Positions 1-10,727 of a stretch of DNA of 64,000 bases are shown piece by piece. The notes beneath the pieces were generated by a model that was given only the letters and a program-made list of their open reading frames with translations, was not told where the DNA came from and did no database searches. Each line of letters starts with the position of its first letter. The first letter of the stretch is position 1. The DNA lies in assembly GCA_964625525.1 (NCBI GenBank), contig CAZVEE010000006.1:10595-74594 (forward strand), given 5' to 3'. The position numbers and the translations under genes were made by a program. This stretch comes from CAZVEE01 sp964625525. GTDB lineage: Bacteria; Pseudomonadota; Alphaproteobacteria; JAJFIK01.

Positions 1-756
1 GCCGGTGCCGGTGCGGGTCTCCCAGGCCGGCGGGCCGGCGGGGCCGCGGGCGGCCGGGGCATCCATCTGCTGATAGGCCATGGTGCGTTCGGCGATCTCA
101 AAGCCAATGGGCGTGGTGATCTTGATATTGTCCGGCGAGCCCAGAACCAAAGCCACCGAGAGGCCTGCCGCTTCGGCCACGGCCGCATCGTCGGTCAGGT
201 CTTGGCCCTGCGCCTTGCGATGGGCGTCCAGGATGGGGCCGAACGCGAACCCCTGCGGCGTTTGCGCCCGCCACAGCCCGTCGCGCGGCACGGTCTCGGC
301 AATGCGCGGGGCCTCGCCGCCGGCGGTGGCGTGGGCGCGCTTGACCGTATCGGAGATGGGCAGGGCCGCAATGGCCCCATCATGGCGATCAAGCGCCTCG
401 ATCACCCGGGTGATGGTGTCTTCATCTGTGAAGGGGCGCGCTCCATCCTGAATCAGAACCCGCTCGACGCTGCCACCGTTCAGGCTTTCCAGACCGAGAG
501 CCACTGATTCCTGGCGGGTCGCGCCGCCATGGACCGGCTCCAGCAGATCAAGGCCAGCCAGCGCCGCATCGTAGAGAGAACGGTCATCGGGATGAATAAC
601 CACCCGCACCGCCTCCACTGCGGGGTGGTGGCGAAACGCCTCCACCGTGTAGCGCAGCACCGGCACGCCAGCGATGTCGCGATACTGTTTAGGAATGCCG
701 CCGCCGGCGCGCAATCCGCGCCCGGCGGCAACGATCAGAGCCACTGTTTTCGTCAT
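1..756 (-). CDS. ispDF: Bifunctional IspD/IspF enzyme (3' end outside window)
   Basis: Isoprenoid (MEP pathway) enzyme. The visible part is the IspD cytidylyltransferase domain, which joins CTP to 2-C-methyl-D-erythritol 4-phosphate. The N-terminus reads MTKTVALIVAAGRGLRAGG followed by IPKQY, the nucleotide-binding signature of the family. The frame stays open to the window edge and its last residues (ETRTGTG) match the beginning of an IspF domain (usually RxGxGFDVH), so this is almost certainly the fused IspDF typical of alphaproteobacteria, with the MECDP synthase half lying outside. The ATG at 756 is chosen because it leads straight into the conserved strand; no strong ribosome site is seen and a GTG two codons upstream is possible. 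It is divergent from dusB across about 200 bp. Confidence 0.93.
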   Translation of the reverse strand, partial: MTKTVALIVAAGRGLRAGGGIPKQYRDIAGVPVLRYTVEAFRHHPAVEAVRVVIHPDDRSLYDAALAGLDLLEPVHGGATRQESVALGLESLNGGSVERVLIQDGARPFTDEDTITRVIEALDRHDGAIAALPISDTVKRAHATAGGEAPRIAETVPRDGLWRAQTPQGFAFGPILDAHRKAQGQDLTDDAAVAEAAGLSVALVLGSPDNIKITTPIGFEIAERTMAYQQMDAPAARGPAGPPAWETRTGTG

Positions 757-958
757 CGCCACCAACGTCTCGAAGGGAATCTCGCCGGGCCGGACGGTGC
801 GCGAAGGCTGCGGCCAATGCAAGCCCGGCCATGATGCCCAGAAGGGCCGCTTCGGCTTCAAAGGATGCAAATTGTGGCACGTGCGCTTTCAACGCGACTT
901 TTTTGCACCGCAACACCTATGCTACGCTGGATCCTTTCTCCACGGAGTGGATTAGCCC
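757..958. promoter_or_regulatory. Divergent intergenic region ispDF/dusB
   Basis: A 202-bp gap between two divergent genes, so it must carry promoters for both. An AT-richer patch with a TTTTTTGCAC run lies near 899-908, but no convincing pair of -35 and -10 hexamers at normal spacing is visible. A GGAGTGG ribosome-binding stretch precedes dusB. No open frame here looks like a gene. Confidence 0.4.
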
Positions 959-1996
959 ATGACGGCCCCGCAGCGGTCCTATGCCAGCTTGAACATCGCG
1001 GATCTCACGATCCCGAGCGCGGTTCTGCTTGCGCCGCTCTCAGGCATTACGGATCTGCCGTTCCGGCGGGCGGCACGGCGCTACACCACGGGTCTCGTGG
1101 TCACGGAAATGGTGGCCAGCAAGGAAATGTGCGCCGCCAAACGCGACAGCCTGATGCGGGCGCAAGGCAGCGGTGAAACCGAGCCATTATCGGTGCAGCT
1201 TGCCGGCCGCGAAGCCTATTGGATGGGCGAGGCCGCGCGCCTTGTCGAGGCGGGCGGGGCACGGCTCATCGATATCAATATGGGCTGTCCGGCGCGCAAG
1301 GTGACAGGCGGTCAGTCAGGCTCGGCGCTCATGCGCGATCTCGATCATGCGCTGGGCTTGATCGAGGCGACCGTGAAAGCAGTCTCGGTGCCTGTGACCT
1401 TGAAGATGCGCACCGGCTGGGACGACACGTCCCGTAATGCGCCGGACCTGGCGGCGCGGGCGGAAGCGGCGGGCGTGGCCATGGTCACTGTCCATGGGCG
1501 GACCCGCTGCCAGTTTTATGACGGAACAGCCGATTGGGACTTCATCCGCACCGTGAAGAAATCGGTCCGTGTCCCGGTGATCGCCAATGGCGATATCGTA
1601 TCGCCGGCCGCAGCGCTCGACTGTCTGGCCCGGTCCGGCGCTGACGGTGTGATGGTGGGCCGGGGCGCACAGGGGCGCCCCTGGCTGTTGCGGGAGGTGG
1701 ATGCCGCTCTGCGTGGGCAAAAACGGCCGCCCATGCCGGATCTCGACGAGCGCCAGGCGCTCATCCATGCCCATTACGAGGATATGCTGAGCCTGTACGG
1801 CCCGGGCACAGGTGTGCGCGTCGCGCGCAAGCATCTGGTTTGGTACCTGGAGGCCATTGAGGCGGATCTGGGCCTGGAGACAGGCCCTGCGCGCGCCGTG
1901 CTGTGCCGTGAAAACGATCCGGCCGTGGTGCTGACGATCCTTGATCACGTTTTTGGCGATTTACGGGCTCGGGCCAAGGAGGCCCGGGCCGCATGA
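959..1996 (+). CDS. dusB: tRNA-dihydrouridine synthase DusB
   Basis: FMN-dependent enzyme that reduces specific uridines of tRNA to dihydrouridine. The 345-residue protein has the family landmarks in order: an N-terminal LAPLSGITDLPFRR segment, VTEMVAS, then DINMGCPARKV holding the catalytic cysteine, LKMRTGW, VTVHGRTR, and the C-terminal VMVGRGAQGRPW phosphate-binding loop. Length is usual. An in-frame stop lies just upstream of the ATG. The stop overlaps the start of ntrB (ATGA). The dusB-ntrB-ntrC arrangement is common in proteobacteria and suggests cotranscription with the nitrogen regulators. Confidence 0.96.
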   Translation: MTAPQRSYASLNIADLTIPSAVLLAPLSGITDLPFRRAARRYTTGLVVTEMVASKEMCAAKRDSLMRAQGSGETEPLSVQLAGREAYWMGEAARLVEAGGARLIDINMGCPARKVTGGQSGSALMRDLDHALGLIEATVKAVSVPVTLKMRTGWDDTSRNAPDLAARAEAAGVAMVTVHGRTRCQFYDGTADWDFIRTVKKSVRVPVIANGDIVSPAAALDCLARSGADGVMVGRGAQGRPWLLREVDAALRGQKRPPMPDLDERQALIHAHYEDMLSLYGPGTGVRVARKHLVWYLEAIEADLGLETGPARAVLCRENDPAVVLTILDHVFGDLRARAKEARAA

Positions 1997-3084
1997 GCGC
2001 CGCGGGCCTTGATGCCGAGCTTCTGCTAGCCGCGGTGCCCCATCCAGTGGCGGTGGTCGGGGCGGACGGCCGCTTTCTGGCTGCTAATCCGTCAGCGGAA
2101 GGGTTTTTCCGGGTCAGTGGCCCCGTGCTGCGTCAACGCACGCTGGCGCGCATGGTGACGGGCGCCTCGGATCTTATCGATCTCGTGGATCGGGCGCGCA
2201 CGCGCGCGGCGACCGTGTTCGACGGCGCTTTGCAGGTGGACGGGCCGGGGCTGCCGGTCACGGTGGTCGATGCCTCCGCCACGCCCTTGAGCGCACCGGA
2301 CGGCGCGGTGCTGATCGTCCTGCGCGAACGGGCTGTGCCGGAGCGGGTGGGCCAGCCAGACAGCCGTCGCCTGGCGCTGCGCCCCGTGACCGGCATGGCG
2401 GCGCTCTTGGCTCATGAAATCAAAAATCCGCTGTCAGGTATTCGCGGGGCGGCCCAACTTCTGGCGGCGAAAGTCGCGCCGGAAGATGCGGAACTGACCG
2501 TCGTCATTCGCGAGGAAGTGGACCGGATTGCCGAACTCGTGGACCGTATGGATGTGTTCCGGGAACAGACGGAACCCACACGCGAGCCGCTCAATATCCA
2601 TGAAGTGCTGGACCATGTGTGCCGCCTGGCGGCGACTGGCTTTGGTGCGCAAGTGGAAATTGTGCAGCAGTATGACCCGTCATTGCCGCCCTTGTCCGGA
2701 GACCGGGGCCAATTGATTCAGGTTTTTTTGAATTTGTTGAAGAATGCATGCGAAGCAGCGGGGGCGGGCGGTCGGGTGGCTCTGTCCACCGCTTATCGCC
2801 ATGACTTGCAACGGGTGGGCCCGGGCGGGCGCTCCATGGCGCATCTGCCGCTGGAAGTGGCCGTGGAGGACGACGGGCCGGGTGTGCCGGACGATTTGAT
2901 GGCGAGCCTGTTTGAGCCCTTTGTCACCACGCGGCGCGACGGCTCCGGCCTGGGGCTGGCGGTCGTGGCCAAGATCGTTGCGGATCATAACGCGCTCATC
3001 GATTGCCGTTCGCGCCCGGGGCGAACAGTCTTTCGCACCCGCTGGGCGCGGGTGCCGCAGTCGCAGAAGGAGGTGCGGGCGTGA
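1993..3084 (+). CDS. ntrB: Nitrogen regulation sensor histidine kinase NtrB
   Basis: Cytoplasmic sensor kinase that, with PII proteins, sets the phosphorylation state of NtrC according to nitrogen status. The 363-residue protein has an N-terminal PAS-like sensor (about 1-120) without membrane segments, an H-box LLAHEIKNPLSGI with the phospho-accepting His141, and a HATPase domain with an N-box (NLLKNACEAA), a DDGPGVP loop and a GSGLGLAVV ATP-lid motif. Start and stop overlap its neighbours by 4 nt each (ATGA with dusB, GTGA with ntrC), indicating translational coupling. Confidence 0.95.
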   Translation: MSAAGLDAELLLAAVPHPVAVVGADGRFLAANPSAEGFFRVSGPVLRQRTLARMVTGASDLIDLVDRARTRAATVFDGALQVDGPGLPVTVVDASATPLSAPDGAVLIVLRERAVPERVGQPDSRRLALRPVTGMAALLAHEIKNPLSGIRGAAQLLAAKVAPEDAELTVVIREEVDRIAELVDRMDVFREQTEPTREPLNIHEVLDHVCRLAATGFGAQVEIVQQYDPSLPPLSGDRGQLIQVFLNLLKNACEAAGAGGRVALSTAYRHDLQRVGPGGRSMAHLPLEVAVEDDGPGVPDDLMASLFEPFVTTRRDGSGLGLAVVAKIVADHNALIDCRSRPGRTVFRTRWARVPQSQKEVRA

Positions 3085-4583
3085 CCGGACCAGTTCCCCA
3101 GTCCTCTGCCTCCGGAAAAACCGTCCTGGTGGCTGATGACGACCGGTCGATCCGCACGGTGCTGGGGCAGGCGCTGACTGGTGCGGGGTATACCGTGCGT
3201 CTGGCAAGCAGTGCCGCAAGCGTCATGCGTTGGGTGGAGCAGGGTGAGGGGGATCTGCTGCTCACGGATGTCGTGATGCCGGACGAGAATATCTTCGATG
3301 TGCTGCCGCGCCTGCGCCGGACGCGACCCAGCCTGCCCATCGTGGTGATCAGTGCCCAGAGCACTTTTCGCACGGCCATGACGGCCTCGGAACTGGGGGC
3401 CTATGAATATCTGCCCAAGCCTTTCGACCTTGACGATGTGCTGCGGGTGGTCGAAAGCGCCCTCGCCGATGGCGCAGAGCTGACGACGGAAATGGCGGCG
3501 GGTGAAACTGGTGAGACAGGCGCGGGTCTGCCGCTGGTGGGGCGCTCGGTGGCTATGCAGGCAATCTTCCGCACCGTGGCGCGGGCGGCCGCCAGTGACC
3601 TTACGGTGCTGATCACGGGAGAATCGGGCACCGGCAAGGATGTGGTTGCGCGCACCCTGCACGAGCATGGCAAGCGGCGAGGCGGTCCTTTCGTGACCGC
3701 TGACCTCGCGGCCATTCCAAAAGACCACACGGAAGTGGAGTTGTTTGGCGTCGAACGCGGGACTTACGCCGGCGGCATCGATCGCACGGAAGGCCGCTTT
3801 GGACTGGCAGAGGGGGGGACGCTGTTCCTCGACGAGGTCGGCGACATGCCCATGGAGGCACAGACGCGGCTGTTGCGGGTGCTCCAAGACGGCCAGTACA
3901 TGGCGCTCGGCGGGCGTGCGCCCCGGCGGGCCGATGTGCGCATCGTCGCCGCGACGCGGCATAATCTGCCGGATTTGATCGAGGCGGGGCGCTTTCGCGA
4001 GGATCTCTATTATCGCCTCAATGTGGTGCCGCTGCGCCTGCCGGCATTGCGAGAACGGCCCGAGGACATTCCCGATCTCGCCGTCCATTTTCTGACCCGA
4101 GCCCGGGCGGAAGGCTTGCCCGCCAAGACCATTGACCGGGCCGGTCTTGAGGCGCTGATCAGCTATCGCTGGCCCGGTAATGTGCGCGAGCTGGAGAATT
4201 TCGTGCGCCGGCTTTGCGTGCTGCATGCGGAAAACCATCTGGGCCGGGACAAGATCGAAACCGCGCTCGCCGCCCAGATCCGCCCTGGCGCGGCCACCGC
4301 TGTAACCCCGGTCGCCGACGGGGCCCCCAGTGATGATCATCTGGCGGCGGCGGTGGGCTTTCATCTGCGCCGCTACTTTGCGCGCCATGGCGACGATCTG
4401 CCGCCGTCAGGCCTTTATGACCGGGTGTTGCGCGAGGTGGAGCGCCCGCTCATCGAGCTGACACTCGCGGCGACACGCGGCAATCAACTCAAGGCGTCGG
4501 CGCTGCTAGGGTTGAACCGCAATACGTTACGCAAGAAGATCAAGGATCTTGGGATAGACGTGGTCAAGGGCGTCGGGGCGTAG
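3081..4583 (+). CDS. ntrC: Nitrogen regulation response regulator NtrC
   Basis: Response regulator and AAA+ activator of nitrogen-starvation genes. The GTG at 3081 is chosen because AGGAGG precedes it and it overlaps the ntrB stop; the frame remains open further upstream but that part is antisense-like. The receiver domain has Asp63 (LLLTDVVMPD) and Lys113. The AAA+ domain has Walker A GESGTGKD (180-187) and Walker B GGTLFLDEVGDMP. The C-terminal Fis-type helix-turn-helix includes KASALLGLNRNTLRKKIKDLG. Odd feature: the sigma54-contacting loop, normally GAFTGA, reads GTYAGG (227-232), so direct partnership with sigma54 is doubtful. Length (500 residues) is normal. Confidence 0.94.
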   Translation: MTGPVPQSSASGKTVLVADDDRSIRTVLGQALTGAGYTVRLASSAASVMRWVEQGEGDLLLTDVVMPDENIFDVLPRLRRTRPSLPIVVISAQSTFRTAMTASELGAYEYLPKPFDLDDVLRVVESALADGAELTTEMAAGETGETGAGLPLVGRSVAMQAIFRTVARAAASDLTVLITGESGTGKDVVARTLHEHGKRRGGPFVTADLAAIPKDHTEVELFGVERGTYAGGIDRTEGRFGLAEGGTLFLDEVGDMPMEAQTRLLRVLQDGQYMALGGRAPRRADVRIVAATRHNLPDLIEAGRFREDLYYRLNVVPLRLPALRERPEDIPDLAVHFLTRARAEGLPAKTIDRAGLEALISYRWPGNVRELENFVRRLCVLHAENHLGRDKIETALAAQIRPGAATAVTPVADGAPSDDHLAAAVGFHLRRYFARHGDDLPPSGLYDRVLREVERPLIELTLAATRGNQLKASALLGLNRNTLRKKIKDLGIDVVKGVGA

Positions 4584-4612
4584 CAAGACTTAGGACAAAC
4601 AAGGGGTTTGTG

Positions 4613-5314
4613 ATGCGTGGGATCGTAACGAAACTGGCGTTCGCTATGGCGGCGCTGCTGGCGGTGACGCCAGCCTGGGCGCAAGACCTGCCGGGCCAGG
4701 GTGCGCCCGCGCGGGGCGCGGTGCTCGAAGGCCTTACCGGGGAGCAACTCAATAGCATCGCCGCGCAGGTCTTCGACGCCACGACACTCCAGGCGGATTC
4801 CTATGGCGATCCGCTGATCCTGGCGGAAGCAGACGGCAAGCGTTTCCTCATCGTCACGCACAACTGCGATACCGCGCCCGTGCGCACCTGCAAGACGATC
4901 CAATTCCTCACTTATCTCATCGGCCCGTTCACGCCGGATCGCTTGGCGGACCTGAACAACTATCACCAGCGCTTTCTCAATGGCCGGGCCTTTTTGGACC
5001 AGGACAACGACATCGGCTTTGACTGGATTGTGAATACGTTTCAGGTGACGCCCGACTTTGTGGGCTCGCATATGGCGCTGTGGCGGGCTTTCGTGCTGCC
5101 GCGCTTCCCGGGCGAGATCATGGAAGGCGGGTCGGAGTCCGGCGGCGGCCTTGAGGCGCTGGTGCCTAATACCACAGCGGATCCGGGCCTTTCGGCTTAT
5201 GTGGGGTCGGTCATCGACGACGATCACACGACCCTGAAGGCACGCCTTTTCGATGAAAACGCGTTCCCGGCTGCGACCGACAGCGAGACCGGAGACGACA
5301 CGGCGCAGGACTAA
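4613..5314 (+). CDS. Secreted YbjN-domain protein
   Basis: A 233-residue exported protein with a clear signal peptide (MRGIVTKLAFAMAALLAVTP, cleavage likely after AWA). The body resembles the YbjN family, a fold related to type III secretion chaperones: RFLIVTHNCD, then LNNYHQRFLNGRAFLDQDN and IGFDWIVNTFQVTPDFV. Molecular function is unknown. It sits between ntrC and ntrY, where the Ntr genes are often adjacent, so it may be co-regulated with them. A GTG one codon upstream of the chosen ATG is possible; an AAGGGG ribosome site serves both. The acidic tail (DSETGDDTAQD) looks disordered. Confidence 0.75.
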   Translation: MRGIVTKLAFAMAALLAVTPAWAQDLPGQGAPARGAVLEGLTGEQLNSIAAQVFDATTLQADSYGDPLILAEADGKRFLIVTHNCDTAPVRTCKTIQFLTYLIGPFTPDRLADLNNYHQRFLNGRAFLDQDNDIGFDWIVNTFQVTPDFVGSHMALWRAFVLPRFPGEIMEGGSESGGGLEALVPNTTADPGLSAYVGSVIDDDHTTLKARLFDENAFPAATDSETGDDTAQD

Positions 5315-5444
5315 GTGGTCCGGGCGCCTGTGCTCCTGATGCAACAACTGTGTTGATCGGGACGCGTTTTGGGCTCACAGTTTCGGCCGGACCTCCCCGC
5401 GCATGCCCGCGCGGGGAGTGTCGCGGCAAGGGAGCCGTGGGCAT

Positions 5445-7825
5445 ATGAGCCTTGAGATCAAGACATCATCCGAGGTGCCGGGGACCGAAACACCGGCGCC
5501 AATCGGGTCCGAGGCGGCCGTGCCCTCCGGTGGTGTGGTGGGTTGGCTGCGGGGGATATGGCATGATGTGAGCGAGCGGCTCGCGAAGCGCCGGGCGGCA
5601 GCGATCTTCCTCATTGCCCTGGTGGCCGGCTTTGCCGCGCTTGTTTACACGGCCGTCTTCGTCACGGTCGCGGGCGTGACGCCCGATGACCAACCCGAAC
5701 GCACCATTGATGCCCTGTTTTTCGGAACCGTGCTGGCAGCGGTGCTGCTGCTGGCCATTATCGGCTGGGTGGTTGCGCGCTTTTTCGCGGGCGAGCGGCG
5801 CGACCGGCCGGGCTCGCGGCTGTCGGCCAATTTGATCGTCCAATTCGTGCTGATCGCCGCCTTGCCCATCGGTCTGGGCGCGCTGCTGGCGGGTACCTTG
5901 TTTCTGGGCATTGAAAGCTGGTTCTCCGAGCGCACCCAGAAAGTGCTGGTGAATTCCCGCGACGTGGCCCAGGCCTATCTGAACGAACACCAGGACCAGA
6001 TCCTCTCCAATGTGCGGGTGCTGGCGCGCTATGTGGACAATGCCAAGCCGCTGTTCGAGGAAGACCCGCAGCAATTCACGCGTTTTATCGCCAGCCAGGC
6101 GGGGCTGCTGAAACTGCTCGGCGCCTATGTGGTGAACTCCCAGAATGAGGTGTTGGCCGGCGCTCTTGACCCACGTGTCGATACCAATCTGGCGCCGTTG
6201 CCTCCCGAAGCGTTCCAGGCCGCCCGCGAACGGCCCATTGTCACGCCCAATGCGGATCAGAACCAGGTGCTGGCGCTGATCAAGCTGGAGCTGTTCGACG
6301 ATGCCTATCTTTTCGCGTCCCGCCGCATCGACCCGCGTGTGCCGGAACTGGTGGCGCAAACGGAGGAGGCCTTCACTCAGTACCGGGTGGCCGAGCAAAG
6401 CCGCTTTCGCCTGCAATGGGTCTACGGCCTGACGTTTCTGGGCATGGCGCTGCTTGTTTGTCTGATCGCCATCTTGCAGGGCCTGCGCTCGGCCAAGCGC
6501 ATTGCCGAGCCTTTGAGCACGCTGGTGGTAGCGTCGGAACGCGTGTCGCGGGGTGATCTGGCGGCCCGGGTTTCGGCCAGCAGAGGCGATGATGAGGTCG
6601 CCACGCTGGGCCGCGCCTTTAACCGCATGACCGGTGAGCTGCAAGCCCAGCGCAACGAGCTGGTGGAAGCCAACCGCCAATATGACCAGCGTCGCCGGTT
6701 CATTGAAGCGGTGATGGCCGGGGTGACCGCCGGCGTCATCGGTCTTGATGCCCAAGGCACCGTGACACTGACCAATCGCTCGGCGCGGGTCATGCTTGGG
6801 GCGACCCAGGCGGATCTGATCGGCCATACGCTGCGCGAGGTGGTGCCTGAAATGGCGGGTCTTGTCGAGCAGGCGAAGCTATCGCGGGACTTCCTGGCGC
6901 GCGGCGAGGTGGACCTGACCGTGGACGGGCACACCCGCAATCTGCTGGTGCGCGTGACCTCCGAGCCCGGCGCCGAAGAGAGCGGCGGCACGGTCGTGAC
7001 GTTTGATGACATCACCGAGCTGGTGGCTGCTCAGCGCACATCCGCCTGGGCCGACGTGGCCCGGCGCATCGCCCATGAGATCAAAAATCCGCTGACGCCG
7101 ATCCAGCTCTCGGCCGAGCGCCTGCGTCGCAAATACGCCAAGGAAATCGAGACCCAACCCGAAGTCTTTGAACAATGCACCCAGACCATCATCCGCCAGG
7201 TGGGCGACATGCGGCGCATGGTGGACGAGTTCTCATCCTTTGCGCGCATGCCCGAAGCGGTCATGAAACCCGAAGACATCGGCGAGATTATCCGTCAGGC
7301 GGCGTTCCTGGAGCGGGTCGGTCACCCGGACGTGACCATCGATGTGGACCTGCCTGAGACCCCCGTGACGCTGGAATGCGATGGCCGGCAAGTGAACCAG
7401 GCGCTCATCAATGTGGTGAAGAATGCGGCCGAGGCGGTGGGCACGCGGCTCAGCTCTGAAGGCGGTGATCCGGGCGTGGTGCTGCTGCGCGGCACCCTGT
7501 CGCCGCAGGGCTTTGAAATCGCGGTGATCGACAATGGCTGCGGTCTGCCCAAGGACGACCGCCATCGCCTGACCGAGCCTTACATGACGACCCGGACCAA
7601 AGGCACGGGGCTTGGGCTCGCGATCGTGAAGAAGATCATGGAGGACCATGGGGGCGCCTTGCGCCTCAGCGATGCGCCCCTGGAGGAAGCCGAACGCCTG
7701 GGGCGCCGGGGCGCCATGGTGCGCCTTGTGTTCCCGACCGAACGGGTCATGGGCTCGGATGAGGCAAGCGAACAAGAAGCGGCCCGCGCCGAGACGCGGA
7801 CGAAAGAAGAGGCGGCAGCGCAGAC

Positions 7826-7829
<4 letters not shown>
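5445..7829 (+). CDS. ntrY: Membrane sensor histidine kinase NtrY
   Basis: Inner-membrane sensor of the NtrYX pair, linked in alphaproteobacteria to nitrogen metabolism and redox or envelope responses. The start is set at the ATG after AAGGGAG; an upstream ATG at 5403 is less likely. It has three N-terminal transmembrane helices (about 51-77, 90-114, 130-156), an extracytoplasmic region to about 320, a fourth helix (about 323-347), then HAMP, PAS (about 420-530), a HisKA H-box RIAHEIKNPLTPI with His544, and HATPase motifs NVVKNAAEAVG, IDNGCGLP and GTGLGLAIVKK. At 794 residues the length is usual. The stop overlaps ntrX (ATGA). Confidence 0.95.
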
Positions 7830-9223
<1,394 letters not shown>

Positions 9224-9301
9224 CATCCTGTTCGGATCGGCTACAGTCACGTCGCTCGAGTCGCCCTGTGAGGGAGCCGGCGCGCCAGGGAGAGGCAGCA
9301 C

Positions 9302-10699
9302 GTGAAAGTCATCATCTGCGGAGCCGGGCAAGTGGGCAGCGGCATCGCCCGCCAGCTTGCCGCCGACGGCAACGATGTCACCGTCATCGATGTGAATGAA
9401 AAGCTCATTCAGCATGTGGAGGAAACCCTCGACGTGCGCGGTGTGGTGGGCCATGGCTCGCACCCGGAAGTGCTGGAGCGGGCCGGTGCGGCGGATGCGG
9501 AAATGCTCATCGCCGTGACCTATTCCGATGAAGTGAACATGATCGCGACGCAGATCGCGCACACCCTGTTTCAGGTCCCCAAGAAGATCGCGCGGGTGCG
9601 CGCCCAGGCCTATCTGAACCCGGCCTGGCAGTCCCTTTACAGCCGCGATCACATGCCCATCGACGAGATCATCTCGCCGGAAATGGAAGTGGGCCGCGCA
9701 GTGCTGCGCCGGCTGCGCATTCCCGGCGCTTTCGAGACCATCGATTTCGCCGGGGGCCTGGTGAAAGTGCTGGGCGTGCGGGCGCGCGCCGGAGCGGCCG
9801 TGATCGGCAAATCCATGGACGAGATCCATGCGCTGCTGACCAAGACGACGTTCGTGGTCGTTGCCATCAATCGGGGCGAAGCGTTTTTCGTGCCCTCCGG
9901 CTCCGATCGCCTGGAGGCCAATGATGATGTCTACCTGATCGTCCAGAAGGGCGCGGTCGCCGATACGCTCGACCAGTTCGGCTACCCGAAGCAACAGGAC
10001 GGGGAAGCTCAGCGCACGCAGCGGGTGGTGATCGTGGGCGGCGGCAATATCGGCGTTTTCACGGCAGTGAACCTGGAAAAGGAACGCGCCGGCATTCGCG
10101 TCAAACTCATCGAACAGAATAAGGAAAAGGCCGAGGCCGCCGCGCAGCATCTGGAGCGCACCGTGGTGCTGGTTGGCTCGGGCCTCGATCAGGGAATTCT
10201 GCGCGAGGCAGGAGTGCCCGATGCCGATACCGTCGTCGCGGTCACCAATGATGACGAAGTCAACATTCTCACGGCGCTGACGGCCAAAAAACTGGGCGCC
10301 CAGCGCACCATCACGCTGATCAACAATCCGGATTATCGCGGACTGTTGCAGTCGCTCGACATCGCCGCCTATCTGGATCCCCGCGCCACCACCGTGTCCA
10401 CGATTCTCCAGCATGTGCGCCGCGGCCGGATCAAGCGCGTGTTCTCTATTGGCCATGGCGCCGGAGAAGTGATCGAGGCCGAAGCGCTCGACACCTCGCC
10501 CTTGTCTCACAAGCCGCTGAAAGCGGCCAAGCTGCCCACCGGCATCATCATTGGCGCGGTGTTGCGCAAGGAGGAGCAGTTCATCATGCCCTCTGGAGAT
10601 TTCGAAGTGCAGCCCGGCGACCGGGTGATCGTCTTTGCCCTGCGCGACATGGTGCGCAAGGTGGAACAGCTGTTCCGTGTCAGCATCGAGTATTTCTGA
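9302..10699 (+). CDS. trkA: Trk potassium uptake regulatory protein TrkA
   Basis: Cytoplasmic, nucleotide-binding subunit that gates the Trk potassium channel. The 465-residue protein shows the duplicated RCK layout: the first Rossmann motif is at the N-terminus (IICGAGQVGSGIARQL) and the second near residue 240 (VVIVGGGNIGVFTAVNL), each followed by a TrkA-C domain (for example FFVPSGSDRLEANDDVYLIV and FIMPSGDFEVQPGDRVIVFA). A GTG start follows a GGGAGAGG ribosome site. trkA downstream of ntrYX is a common alphaproteobacterial order, and trkH follows directly. Confidence 0.95.
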   Translation: MKVIICGAGQVGSGIARQLAADGNDVTVIDVNEKLIQHVEETLDVRGVVGHGSHPEVLERAGAADAEMLIAVTYSDEVNMIATQIAHTLFQVPKKIARVRAQAYLNPAWQSLYSRDHMPIDEIISPEMEVGRAVLRRLRIPGAFETIDFAGGLVKVLGVRARAGAAVIGKSMDEIHALLTKTTFVVVAINRGEAFFVPSGSDRLEANDDVYLIVQKGAVADTLDQFGYPKQQDGEAQRTQRVVIVGGGNIGVFTAVNLEKERAGIRVKLIEQNKEKAEAAAQHLERTVVLVGSGLDQGILREAGVPDADTVVAVTNDDEVNILTALTAKKLGAQRTITLINNPDYRGLLQSLDIAAYLDPRATTVSTILQHVRRGRIKRVFSIGHGAGEVIEAEALDTSPLSHKPLKAAKLPTGIIIGAVLRKEEQFIMPSGDFEVQPGDRVIVFALRDMVRKVEQLFRVSIEYF

Positions 10700-10727
10700 C
10701 TGTCGCCGTGCCTCTTGGGAAGCCTTC

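Noticed and set aside
2985..4388. A 467-codon frame antisense to ntrC
   Set aside because: Shadow of the well-supported ntrC reading frame.
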